DNA of 64,000 nt from Rotaria socialis. Lineage: Eukaryota; Rotifera; Eurotatoria; Philodinida; Philodinidae. The translations under genes and the position numbers were made by a program. Location of the stretch: NCBI GenBank assembly GCA_905331475.1, contig CAJNYU010003046.1, forward strand, positions 62,001 to 126,000. The letters are read 5' to 3'. How positions within the stretch are numbered: position 1 is the stretch's first letter; every line of letters begins with the position of its first letter. Of this stretch, positions 13,464-25,660 are shown in pieces. The notes beneath the pieces were generated by a model. That model searched no databases. It worked only from the letters and a program-made list of their open reading frames with translations, and was not told the origin of the DNA.

Positions 13464-14042
13464 TAGTGTTACTTAATAAATTAGATATAAATAAATTTTA
13501 AAATTAGATATAAATTCATCGTGTACTAGATATGAATTTATTTTAAAATTAGATATAGATTGCTATATTTTTAGATATTGGTTTATATTTACCCCTCTTT
13601 TTTTCTTCTTAACTATAGAATTATTCTTGTGAATAGATGAATTTTTTTCCTAATTAAAAACAAGTCAATCAACTTCAATCATAAGAATGAAACTGTCGCT
13701 TATCAGTATATTCTTCGCTATTAATTAGATCGTTTTCATTTCATCGAGAATAATTCTATCGGCCACAGGGACTCTTCAGTTAAGCATAATTTGACAATTT
13801 CTCTAAGTCGTTAATAGTAGTATACCGTACGATCTTCTTCTCATAAAATATGAAAGGAAATGAACGACAATACAAGTTCCATCAACGCTATAGTAGTAAC
13901 TTTAAATAGCCATAAAAATGAATCATAGACGTAATGGTTACATTAAAGAATAAAGAATACTTTTCTTTCTTTTTGCTTCAGATTTATTTTAAAATACATA
14001 AGTTTGAATCATATATACAGTTCTATTAAGTTCGTTTTGCTT

Positions 14043-15577
14043 TTAAGAAGATTCACTTCCAACCATACGTTCCATTGCAGGTGCTGTTGGAAATGAGATC
14101 ATTGAGCTAAAATACGTTTTTAATTGATTAGATCGAAAGGACGATATTACTGTGCGATTAGTAGATCGATAAAAATGTGTATTGATTAATAAACAAGATA
14201 GATGAAGAATAGTTGCTATTGTTGATTTAACTGGTGTAACGCCAGTTTTGAGAAACCATAGAGAAACTAAATATTCATCATAGTTTGATATTATGGAATT
14301 CGTATAATGGAAGAGGACAAAAAATTCTTACTAAAAAAAGATAAGCCATGAAATAAAATAAGAGAACAGAGGACAAGTTGTAATGATGTTTTGTCACCTG
14401 ACCGAAGTGTTAGACCGAGTACAGCAGCCAAAACTAGACAAACAAATTGAGTAAATGATAACTAACTAGAAAGCACATACAAGCATAAGACGCAGCTAAA
14501 TGCATCGCTGATTCAAAACCACCAGATAGAATAATACGTAGACACGATGGCCAAAGTATTCCCTAGACGTAGAAAAGTTATTGCTTTTTTTTGTTTATAT
14601 AAAAAAATTGATTGTTCGTTCTTCTTTTACCATCACAGAAAAGCAACTAAACAAAGCTGCTACGAAAAATAACCAGGTGGCAAGTTCTGGTGATAAATTG
14701 AAAATTAAACTATCCGATTGTCCAAGTATTTGACTGATTTTTGAGCCAGATGTTGAGCCTGTGGCATCGCCAACGCCGAGAACTTTTCGAACTTTAAGTC
14801 TACTTTGTAAATCACCACAACTACTTTTTCTTAACAGAAAAATTGAAGAAAAAACAGAACAATTAGTTGAATAGCAAAATTGAAATATGTCAACAATAAG
14901 CTGTGCTTTTTTAAATACTTTAAAACATATAAACTACCTGCTATACAATTGCATGAATAGCTATGATTGTTGTCAATAAATAATAATGATGACTTTTTAT
15001 GTGTCTCAAATAAAATCAAATATTGTAAAATGTAAGAATAATGGCAGGTAGATGAGAGAGATTTCGTTCGTCTAGTTACTATGTTTAGTTGCAAGCAAAC
15101 GGCAATGAATGCAATTAGAAGTGCTTATAAAAGTGGTACGCATCAAGTTGAGTTTAAAGTAAACGCGCGGAAAAGAATGTCTGATGCTTTGTGTCATTGA
15201 TGGAATAGAAGAGTAGGAAAAAAGAAGAAAAAAAAGGGAAAAAGAAAAATCAACGAGAAAAATAGACAATTGTTTGTTCTATTGAAAATAATGGTTTGCT
15301 ATTAGCGTTTGTCAACGTAATTTTTTGACAGTGAATGTGATAGTTCAAAAAAGTGGCTCAGAATCATCGTTTACAAGAAGATAACATGATCCGAAAGGCG
15401 CTATAATATGTGCAATGAATTTTTTGTTATTATATGGTTAGCAAAACGTTGATATTATCTAACATAAACAAAAACACGACTCCTCAAGCATACATACAAA
15501 ATGAAATCCGGTTTTCCTGCTGTTTGATCAAGCGTATTCGGTTCTGTCTTTTGCCATGTAGATGTTCTTAATGCCAT
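14043..15577 (-). CDS. TP53I11: TP53I11 (PIG11)-like membrane protein
   Basis: Five exons join in consistent phases: 15498-15577 (start MALRTSTWQ), 14631-14829, 14481-14562, 14332-14433 and 14043-14266. The product matches tumour protein p53-inducible protein 11: the family block DLQSRLKVRKVLGVGD followed by SKISQILGQ in exon 2, then four hydrophobic segments (near LATWLFFVAALFSC, MHLAASYAFLAAVLGL, LVLCSLILFHGLSFF and IATILHLSCLLI). Vertebrate PIG11 is a roughly 190-residue multi-pass membrane protein of poorly known function; this one is similar, with a longer C-terminal tail ending GSESS. The fourth exon could also be read with an earlier donor at RS/gtgaca, but reading through keeps similarity to the family, so the longer exon is preferred. 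Confidence 0.88.
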
Positions 15578-17350
15578 GTCGTCTCTTTTCTTCTTTTGCC
15601 TTGCTTGTTTCTGTAGTGTTCAATCAAAAAGAAAAATAGATGTAAAATAAATAATTGAGCAAAGCAATAAAAAATGTCTCAACAAATTGGCTCTCGTACG
15701 TGTTATTTCTATCAGACTTAAGGGTATTTGATGTAAAATAATGAAGTCAGTCATTATTTGCTTATAGCATAGAGTAAAACACGATTTACGCATCGGCAAT
15801 ACCTAGCATATGATGTATTCATTCATTTTTTTCAACGTCAAATAACCCAAGGAGAGTAGATGTATGTGAGGTCAAAATAGAAAATGAAATGAGAAAAATG
15901 CTAACATTGCTCCATATCAAATACAAAAAAAGAGAGAAAAACCACCCCTTTTTCTTCTTCTTCTTCTTCTTCTGCTTTTTGTTCATTGTGTAACCGTTCA
16001 AACGAGAAGTATTGTTACTTCCGCAACAAAGAAAGGAAAAACGTCATAGACAAAATCGTTAGAATAATGTACATCGTATCCTTTAATTTCGCTAAATAAT
16101 ATCTCGTTCACAATACTTAATATTTACATAAGATATCTAACTTTTGACAGTTGTATCAAACATCCATATAATATCTTACCAGATTGTGACAAACAAAAAG
16201 AAAGCTAACTAACTGCAATAGTCAGTAAGTTTTCATACGGCTTATGATAAGATGTATGCTTTGCTTCCGGGAATGTTTATTATGATGTATATGGATGTAG
16301 CGAAAAAAAAAGCAGCATATTTGCCTTCTCTATTACTTTCTTTAGCCTTCGATAACATTCTACTAGACTGATTAGATAATGTGTAATTTGGCTGGCAATA
16401 GGAAAATATGCATCCGTTCTATCATCATGAGTATCTAGTCTGTAAATATGTATTATTCGTCAGTTTTATAATTCAATAACATGAGAAATTTCCTGTAGAA
16501 TGCCATTTAGAATGACGAGTGTAAACAATAACATGTGATCAGAATGATAAAGCAAGTTAAATCCACTCGAATATTTGTTTCTATTTTCTAAAATTGGACA
16601 ATCTAATTTATCAAACAAATAGAAACAGCAAGAAGAAAATAAGGAACAAAAAGAAAGAGATGTCTCGGGAGATCTACATAAAAAATTCAATAAGGAAAAC
16701 GAAGTGCTCTTCAGTATGGCCATTAGACGATTGTTTTTTTCTTCTGCTTTAGTAATGACTTTTGAATATTCATCACATGAAAGCAAGATAATTTGTTGAA
16801 AATAACAGAGAAGCGAACGGGTGTGAGTAATATATTAATAAAGGATCAAAGTTTTTTGTTTTTTTCTGGCATTTTTTTTTTATCTACAATCTAATCGCAT
16901 GAAGAAATCTCGGAGATTTTGCTTTCATGTGACACACCAGCCGAAACAAGAAAGAGTTTCGCTTTAATAAACATCTACGGCTGCTAAAAGGTATCAATGT
17001 ATCACGACAGGATGTATATTTGTTGTTTTTCTTCTAGTCAAATGATTTTATGAAACAAAAACTAGGCTTATCCGACTAATCTTCATTACAGAATTCTCAT
17101 AGATTGAATGGAATTTCAAGCTTTTTATTAAAAGAATTAAGAATCTATATTAAATATAAACGCATAAAATAAAATAAAATGATTATATGATTAATAAAAT
17201 ATACAAAATAAAAATAAAATAATCATAAGGCAATAAGACAAGCAACAATAACTAATAAAGGTTCCTATTTATCAACATACTATTCAAAATTCAAAAACCT
17301 ATAATTATTGATTGATATCTTAATGAATATTCGTTGTATTAGTATTAGTT
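15578..17350. other. Intergenic interval without recognised genes
   Basis: About 1.8 kb between the TP53I11 start and the 3' end of the NlpC/P60-type gene. It contains AT-rich sequence, a TTC-rich tract near 15950-15975 and a 106-codon minus-strand frame at 16466-16786 of random composition. It should carry the TP53I11 promoter. No conserved coding or RNA feature was recognised. Confidence 0.5.
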
Positions 17351-20300
17351 TTAAATAAGATTATTTTCACATCCATCATCTAAAAGTTCAGCATCAAGAG
17401 CTTCGTCTAATGAATCTGAATCATCACATTGTTCCTGTTCAGCTTGACAATTCATTTCAGCTAATTGATTACCAATAATTTCAATTGAATCATCGTCATC
17501 ATCATCGTCGTCGTCGTCATCATCATTACCAACAACAAGTTCATTATCACTAAGAGATTTAATATCTAATCCGGCTGACGAAGGTGTTTGTTCATCATTC
17601 GGATTATCGATTGTGTTTTCGTATGGAAGTTTAACTGAACTTGAACGTCTACGTGATTTTGAACGTGCTGTTCGTCGTCGTCGTTTTCGTCGGTGATGAA
17701 CCTTTTTATTCGCAGAAGTTACTGATGTTGTCGATGAGCCAGTCGTTCCTTTACTTGGTTTACTACTTTGTAAACGACGACGTTTTCCGGCACTTGGCTG
17801 ATCCAATGAATAAAATATTGATTTTTTATCGACTTTTATTGGCCGTCGTCGACGCCACGAATGTTCAGAACAATAACTTAAAATATAAATACAGATCAAA
17901 ATTTGATTAATCGAACTATTGTCATTCAAATTTTGGATGGCGATCAATGGAATAGAATTTCTATAGAAAAGAACTAATTACTATGCCCATTATAAACATG
18001 ATCAATGCGAGTTAATAGGCATTGTTATAAAGAAAATAAAATAATTATCAATGTGTTTTATTATCAAGAATAGCATACACAATATATTTTTCTAGATGTG
18101 TTAAAAGGATCGTCTACTTATCGGATGTATGATCGATAGATAATTGAAATGACATTTGATAACATTTCCTTGGCAATTCTATTCAAACTGCAAAAGATGT
18201 TTGTTTAAGCAGACAGCTGATGATGAGTTTTCTTTTTATAGGAGAAATTGAGAAATATGAAATTTTATAGCCAATGTGATGCAACTGTTAAATATAATTA
18301 TACTAAACAGAATGAGAATATCAATAGAATGCTACTATAGTCGTTTGAACTAATAACATCATTAAATATTTATCATTATTCGGCCTAGTCGATAATTATG
18401 ATGTCAGCGCTCGGTGAAACTCATAAAATAATTTACTATTAAATTATCAATTGCAGCATGATTCCGTTTATCATTCGTACTGTAAAAAATTATTATTCAA
18501 TACTTTTCACTGAATGACAATATAGTTTTCTTATGTGATCTTCATGCTATGAATTTTATTAGACCAAACAAAATGTCAGAGACAAGAATTCCATGATCGC
18601 TGTTAATTTTCTTATCGATAGATGTTATTTGATACGATCATGCTCTATGCCTATCGAATACGAATCAGACCTAGTAATTCTCTATAATAATAAAAAAAAG
18701 CAGTAGAACACGGAGATTAAATATGCCGAAGCGCTGCAGGAAACGGCAGAACTAATTTCAATCCGAAAATGATTACCTTTTTGCGAGCATCTATCCATCA
18801 ATCATACTGGAAAATGAATTATTTTTCGAAAATAATTTACGATAAGAAGATTTTCAGCTTTATACAGATAAAGTAAAAGCATAAAAGAAAAAAAAATCAC
18901 ATGAACTGTAACAACAATTTTCATGTCATTGAAGATAAATGGGTCATTAACGACCGATTCTATAACTCTACAGTGGAATAGTTTTCCTCAATTTTCATCT
19001 TATGACAATTAAAACCTGGAGGAAATATTTTTACGATTGAGTATACACTAATGCCAGAGGTTACGCAGTTAAAATTACTCGTTTATAGGAAAATTCTATT
19101 TATATTTTTCAAAACAAAAACAAAACACTACCTTTTACAAATTCCTTTGAGCCAAGGATCAAGCGATTTAATAGTATAAATTTGTGAATGATAACTTTTT
19201 GATATAAATTTATAACTATCAAAAAATTGTACTTTTCCATTGTTCCATCGTGCTCCAATCGTTTTTTCACCATCGCCTAACATTATTTCTACATGTGTTA
19301 AATTATGTCGTTGCTTTTTCACTATAAAAATAAACAGTGTCATGGGATTTTATCTATTAAAAACAAACAAACATTAGACTTACTCACTCTTCTCATTGTA
19401 ATATGTAGCTGATATAAAAACAAGATCACCAGGCTGAACATCAGACAGATGTGTTATCGTTCTTGGTAGTGTATCATACATATACGATTGATTCCATGGG
19501 CCCACGACAAAACCGAATTCTTTCGATAAATCATACATAACACGTCGTACGAGTCCACAGCAATCAAGAAATAATTTTGATTCATATTCCGATGCTAGAG
19601 ACAGATTTTATTTAGAAGATGAACAGATGTTTTTATTTTGCTTTTTTCTTACTTCCAGGTTCGAAATATTTTTTTGCGTAAGGTATTCCTAGATATCGTT
19701 TAGCTTGTTCGACAAATTTTAATCGTAGTTTATACATTCGTGCAGGATCAGATCGTCGAATTTTCTTTTTCCTTTTTAAATGTATTCGTTGTTCAAGACG
19801 GATTTCATCCTGGATAAGAGTAAATAAAATATATTTCAAGATGTTTTCTTTCCGAAAGAAAATTTTTTGTCTTGTGAATAACGACAGTTAAATCTTTTGA
19901 TATTGTCTGTTTTTCTTTTGTGGTCATGTTTCTTTATTCGAATGAAAGCATTTCCCGTAATTAATAAAAATAAAGTTCCATTTCAATGATGTCGAAATCA
20001 ATGAATTAAATTCGCTGAAAATTCTTCATTAATACACGCTCAATTAGTTTTTATTTTGAAAAAAGTATTGAAGATATAAAACTTGCTTACGGTTTTTTTT
20101 TGTTATTCAACTCTTATCTAACAAAAGTAGAGCGACTTGATATCTCAAAAAAATAATAATCTCTGTATCTAATTCAGAAAGAAACATGGTTAATTCTAAT
20201 AAAAATACGTGATAAAGAAAATTTTCTGCCAATTGTTAGCTCTAATTTTCAAAAGTGTACGTATTTCTTTAAAATTATACATCAAAAAGAAAAATGTACT

Positions 20301-21200
20301 GAATTTCAGGGAGGAAGAAAAAAGGTTTTTTTTTCTTCACTTCGAAATGAAAATAAATATCAAATATTAAGAATTGTGACACAAAAATTGATGTTCTATA
20401 CACATGGATGTGACATCTTTGTAAACAGGATATCCTTCTACATCCGTAGAAATACAAATATATGTTCATCACCTAATTGGCAAACTAATTACACGTGTCA
20501 TTTATCTATATATCTATTTATATAAAGATATATGGCAGGAAAAGGATCGAAAGATTGAACAAGAATGATCCAATCATTAAATTGAGGCGGACAAACTCGT
20601 GTTCATCAAGAATAAATCCTTCGTCAATATATAATTCGTTTAAACTACGCCCTTTACCACCGTTAACGAAAAAGAAATAACAGAGCAAACAATAGAAAGA
20701 GAGAAAGTTGTTGGTCAACGTTGAACTCGCATATAAATAGGCAGGAGTTTTCAATAGTGTTCATCATATCAATTTCGGATGGATAGTTGATGTGTAACTG
20801 CTGAAGTAAGTCATTTTATTTTTCAAAGGTTTCAATGGATTTGTTTTTATTCTCGAGCAGCTGAATGTCATCTTACCAAACAGCATTAGTTCGAATATAT
20901 TTCTATTTGCTAATACTGTCCGGTAAAGATGGCCTAAGGACGCTCATTCGACGATTATAAATATTCTTTTAAACTTACCATACGTTGTTCACGAAAACGG
21001 CGAAAAGCTTCTTGTAAATTATCATCATTTGATTTTGTTTTATTTGATGGTGTTGAACCAGTCGTCCAATCAACAACGAATTTCGAATTCACAGATCGAT
21101 TTGTGCCAGCTGTCATTGGCCGTGCAGCTCGTAATGATGATGATTGAGTTGGAGTACCACCTGCAGACACTGACGAGACATTTTGCACTGCAAGTGCCAT
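17351..21200 (-). CDS. NlpC/P60-type papain-fold protein with acidic, basic-patch tail
   Basis: Exons read on the minus strand: about 20981-21200 (Ser/Thr-rich leader ending FRRFREQRM), 19669-19812 (basic stretch, then FVEQAKRYLGIPYAKKYFEPG), about 19389-19594, about 19129-19322, and 17351-17879. The middle exons form an NlpC/P60-like domain: candidate nucleophile Cys in LDCCGLVRRV, turn motif QPGDLVF, and candidate His in LTHVEIMLGDGEKTIGARW, followed by FDSYKFISKSY and WLKGICKSYCSEH. The first usable ATG is at 21200. The C-terminal exon has Arg/Lys clusters resembling nuclear localisation signals and a run of about 12 Asp (near 17489-17524). In bacteria this fold cuts cell-wall peptides; similar proteins of unknown role occur in animals and protists. 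No signal peptide is evident, so it is probably intracellular. The function is not known. Confidence 0.75.
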
Positions 21201-22218
21201 GAGGAAAATGATGATTTCGAATGACAAAAAAAAAAAATAAGTACTTCATATAATACCACAGAAGAAATTGGAAAAACGCCCATACTGTGTACATGTTGCT
21301 TGACATCCTCCTTCAAACACGAATATCACTAAGACGACATCTGTTGATAATTAATTAATAAGATCAATTGAAGGGTTGATTAAAAGTGTTTCAATTTGAT
21401 AGATGATTTTTTAATCTTGGCACTATACCGTCTGATTTCTTTAAGGCCCTACTAATAAATTTCGACAAGATAAAAATAATAATAAATGATTTTTAGTCAA
21501 AAAATCATATTGAAACTTATGTTTAATATTGGTTTAATGTTTAAGCTTAAGAAATTTTAATTTCAATTCTAACATTATTGCTTAAATTTCTTAATTATTT
21601 CACAAAAGAAGGAAATTTGTTTTTCTTGCAATCGAATCATTACGGCCTCTTTTGACAATAGTTACTTAGCAACCGTCAATGGTTACAATCGATAGATGTT
21701 CGAATATTGATGAATCACAATTACCTTGATTTTCTTCTTGTGGTTTATTTATTTTAATATTCTTATTAAAGAGAAAAAAAGACGAAGAAAACCTTCATCA
21801 TGTGCGACGTTTCATCATACATATCTAAAGAAATACAGTCTTCGATGCAGTGAAGTTCTTCTCGTACGTAAAATGTTCTAGTTACCACTACAATAAATCG
21901 ATTTAGATTGAAAGAATGTTGAACTAACTAATCTAGATTCGCTTCACGGCTCGTTCATTTTATTTTCTATTCTAATATTTTTAAGAATTAATTAATCGAA
22001 CTCATTAGTTTTCTCACTTACAAACAAATATGAAATAATCAAATATTATTTATTTACTTTTTACTCGGATTACAACTTCAATGGTCATATACTAAACAAT
22101 ACTTTTCATTGTTAAAACCAAAGAATAGAAATTAAATCAATCATATTTACACGCGAAGTGGATCGATAAAAAAAAACTTTTGTATTTATTGTAGATGATT
22201 TTTTTAAGATAATTTAAA
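21201..22218. other. Divergent intergenic region upstream of POC5
   Basis: About 1 kb of AT-rich sequence between the starts of two divergent genes. It may include a short 5' exon of the NlpC/P60-type gene near 21290-21310, where an ATG followed by a GTATGG donor is seen, although its phase does not fit. No other feature was recognised. Confidence 0.45.
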
Positions 22219-25200
22219 ATGTCAGTTTCATCCGATCCACCTGAATTACCACCAGACTCTCCTGGTTCTTCAGTATCATCACGCTTACAGGTTGGATGTA
22301 GTAGGGCTTGTTGCTATGTACTCACATTAACATATATTACACACTGCGTCATTTTATTGCTTCTTAGAATTTAATCTAAAAAGAAAATAATAAATTAGTT
22401 TCTCTGCTGTTGTTGTTATTATAATTATTTATATTTAGAATGAATATGATGATTTATTGCGGCGAGCCGTTGTCGTTGTTGAAAGTGGTGTTAAAACAAA
22501 TGTTATTATGAATCAATCTGTATTCGGACCTGGACAACGTGCAACAAATAAAAAAAGTTCAAAATTATAATTTGTTTGCAATCCGAAACATGTCTTTCGT
22601 TCCCTTTTTTAGACGTAGCTGCAACAGATCTTACCGATTTGAATAGTCCAAATACCCATCGTACTGATATGACACAATCTGAAATTGGTAAGAAAAGTGT
22701 AGATCTTTTATTTGACAACGAAAAAACAATCGATAACATATTCAAATAAAATCCAGAATGGAGCCAGTTGTCATATGATATGACAGTGATAGTAGTAGAT
22801 CATATTACTCTTGTTGTATATCTTCGTCTTGAATTCAAGTTCTTATTTGATCAAATATGGAAAATTGTTAATATATATAAGTGCATTGGGTCACTCATTT
22901 TTTAAATAATTTCTATCAATACAACAACGAGCCGGATGAGCGTACCCTTAATCTCAATATTAATCACGATTAGGTCTAATTGAAATTTCAAGATTGCAAC
23001 ATTAATAGATAGACAATGAAATATTGGAGAAGTGTGCAACTGAGTTTTTTTCTATCATAGCATATAGCCTGAAAGTATTTTTAAATAGAAAGTTCAAGTT
23101 AGTTTACGCTCTATTTTGGGTTTTGATAGAAGTATTATTTCAGAGATGATAGCGTATTTTTCTACAGAAACTCAACGACAAAAATTATCCAATATTCCAT
23201 CACTTAACCAACTACTTAGTACAGCAGCATTTTCCATCAATGAACAACAAAACACAGACAAACAGTTAATGTTGAATGAATGTGATGATCCATTGGTGCA
23301 TCAACTCTTTCGTTATACGGAATCAGTATCGAACGAATTAGAATCAAAACCAATAACGGAAAAAATGGATCATTGGTATTTAGATCTTAAGAAAAATTTA
23401 ATGGTAAATCATATTTTCTGTTTTTTTTTTAATTTAATTTAATTTAATACAATATTATTGATTTTTCTTTCAAAAGGCTGAATTCGATAAATTACGATTA
23501 CAATTTCTTGAAGACGCACAACAAGGTGCTCTACGTGAAAAACAAGCGTAAGTCAAACTATTTTTCTAGGAGCCCGAGACACCAACATTCTATATATTAT
23601 TTAGTCAAGCAAAAGAATATGTACGTTTAAATCAAGATATAAAAACAATGCGTGAAATGTTAATACACTATGAAAACAAAATCGATCAAAAAGATCAATC
23701 AGAAAAGAATCTTAATAAAGCATTAGATTTATTGTATAATAAAACAGTTGCTTATCGTCGCTATTATGAATGGCGTATAATTCATATTGAAAGACGACGA
23801 CAGCAATATGCACTGATGCTTGCTAAGCGATTCTATGAAGATAAAATGAAACGTGTATGTTGAATTTTAAAAGCTAATATATATTTTTTGTTGCAAAGTT
23901 TTTGTTTTGTTTTTTTAGAAAGCACTAGTAAATTGGAAAAATACAGTTGATCAAGAATGGAGAAAACGTTTTGAAAATGCTTGTGAAAAAAAAGCGAAAG
24001 ATGTTTTAATTCAATTAGGCAACGAATATGAATTAAAATATAAACAATTAGAATTAGAATTATTAACCGCAAATGAAGAAATAGCACGTTTAAAAATTGA
24101 CAAAGGTGATCAAGATGAAGCTTTGAAAAAAGCGTTTATGCGTGGAGTTTGTGCCTTAAATATGGAAGCCATGTCTGTTTTACTTAAAAATGAAAATGAA
24201 TTAGAAACAACAACATCAAACAACGACGAAAAACCACGACGATGTTGCATTCGTAAGGAATTTTGAATTAAAATTTGTAACAGCCCATCTATCAGCTAGA
24301 ACCCTTCGTTTGTCAAAATCAACTTTCAAATAGATCATACATAATATTTGAGCTGAAATCTGCTGGTTATATTGAAGTGTTTTATTATCGCATCTCGAAA
24401 AAAAGCGTTCATTCTACTTCTTTTGATCTGTCGTAATAATACCTACTTTACTGTACATGACGCAAACATTGGAGCACTTTTTATGTCTTCTATGTCATTC
24501 GTTCACTTCAAAAGATCGAGCTAATTATAACTTGAGCCTTCGGGTTAATCGTTGTGTCTCAAAATTGTTCTTAATCGAAGAAACGAAAACAAGTGTCATT
24601 AAGTCGTGCAAAATAAGTCAAGAGAACCATTTGCGTCAAATGTTTTCTTTCGAATATAAAATAAAGACCATAGAAACTGATTCTCTTGATGTTAAATGAC
24701 ATCAAAAACATTCTCATAATCAGTACTAAAAATGTTGCATATGTGATAGAAAATGCATGAACTAAATATAGTTTTATAGCTTGAAAATCCTACTTTGAAG
24801 TTGCATGAATCAATCAACATATGACATGCACGATATGCGCTGATAGCGCAGTTTCTTTTTCGAAATGCAATCGGCATGATTGAAATCGAAAATCAAATTT
24901 TATTTGTTTCTAGTGTTAGTGACATATATCTCATCCGATCATATTTCAATGAGAAATATCTCATTCAAGAATAAGAAAATTCACCTACACTTAACACGTT
25001 TGATTCCTTTGTTGAGATTGATTTTTTAAGTAAATTTATCCTACCCGCAGCTGATTATGAACCGTAGGAAACGATCTACAAGGTTGCATTGAATGAAATT
25101 TTTATTTCTTTTATTTCTTGCCAATTGATATGATAGATCGTGCCAATGGCGATGAGCAATTCATTGATGAAGGTACTCGATTAACTGGTGATGTAGAAAA

Positions 25201-25498
25201 TGATTTAAAACCTTCACACTGTTGTCCTTCATTGCCAACATATGTTTTCAAAGAACATTTGCCAAGTACAATTTATCGCACCGGAGAAGCCCGTTCTATT
25301 CGTGTATGCTTTTCATTTTGTAAGAGAAAGAAGTATTTCATTTTCCTGTCCTTGTTTTAGCCTACATGTACAACTAACAATCAACATCGTCATGTAACTT
25401 TCAATAAACGCCCATCGACTGGTACCAATCGAACTCGGCATCCTAATAATAATGTATTAGTTGAACGGCACGCACCAACAAATAATATTCGTTCATAA
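22219..25498 (+). CDS. POC5: POC5-like centriolar protein
   Basis: Starts MSVSSDPPELPPDSP at 22219; exons follow at about 22437-22551, 22613-22686, 23090-23403, 23478-23548, 23606-23853, 23920-24250, 25137-25301 and 25362-25498. The long central helix has the POC5 hallmark KKAFMRGVCALNMEAM (near 24128-24175), preceded by the centrin-binding-like helix WRKRFENACEKKAKD and the Arg-rich YYEWRIIHIERRRQQ. The C-terminus (RHVTFNKRPSTG, VERHAPTNN) also resembles the family tail. POC5 builds the distal half of centrioles and binds centrin. One long intron (about 24257-25136) separates the helical core from the tail. The region contains many charged heptads, as expected for a coiled-coil protein. Confidence 0.92.
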
Positions 25499-25660
25499 TA
25501 TTTTCATTTTTCGTATCCGCTCATTGAACAGATATATCTGTTTTCATTTTCTTTTCTTTCTTATCACATTTACATGAAAATTTATTTCGTAGTTTAATCA
25601 AGTAGTAGTCCTATATAAAAAAAATTATCTTTTTTTCGCTTGAAAATAAAATTCTTAGAG
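25499..25660. other. Convergent 3' intergenic region
   Basis: Only 162 bp separate the stop codons of POC5 (plus) and the unnamed membrane protein (minus), so the two 3' UTRs probably abut or overlap. AATAAA-like sequence occurs near 25640-25650. Confidence 0.5.

Larger units (their letters stand above)
11621..14042. other. Gene-poor interval
   Basis: AT-rich sequence between the 3' ends of the intersectin-like and TP53I11 genes, which converge here. It must hold both 3' UTRs. One 130-codon open frame (12124-12516) is listed separately as weak. Around 13480-13590 there are loose repeats of a TTAGATATAAAT-like unit, next to a G/C-rich inverted repeat. No conserved protein was recognised. Confidence 0.5.

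Noticed and set aside
14333..14400. Earlier donor (gtgaca) in the fourth TP53I11 exon
   Set aside because: It gives a joinable frame but removes a hydrophobic segment that lines up with the family; the longer exon with donor at 14331 preserves both frame and similarity.
15072..15269. Minus-strand frame with hydrophobic SLFFLLFSYSS segment
   Set aside because: It lies in the first intron of TP53I11 and reflects pyrimidine-rich intron sequence; no phase fits the neighbouring exons.
16466..16786. 106-codon minus-strand frame between TP53I11 and the NlpC/P60-type gene
   Set aside because: Random-looking composition, no domain, no splice partners, and a length expected by chance in AT-rich DNA.
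20275..20754. Hydrophobic minus-strand frames upstream of the NlpC domain exons
   Set aside because: Located inside the 1.2-kb intron between two exons that join cleanly without them; the hydrophobicity comes from T-rich DNA.
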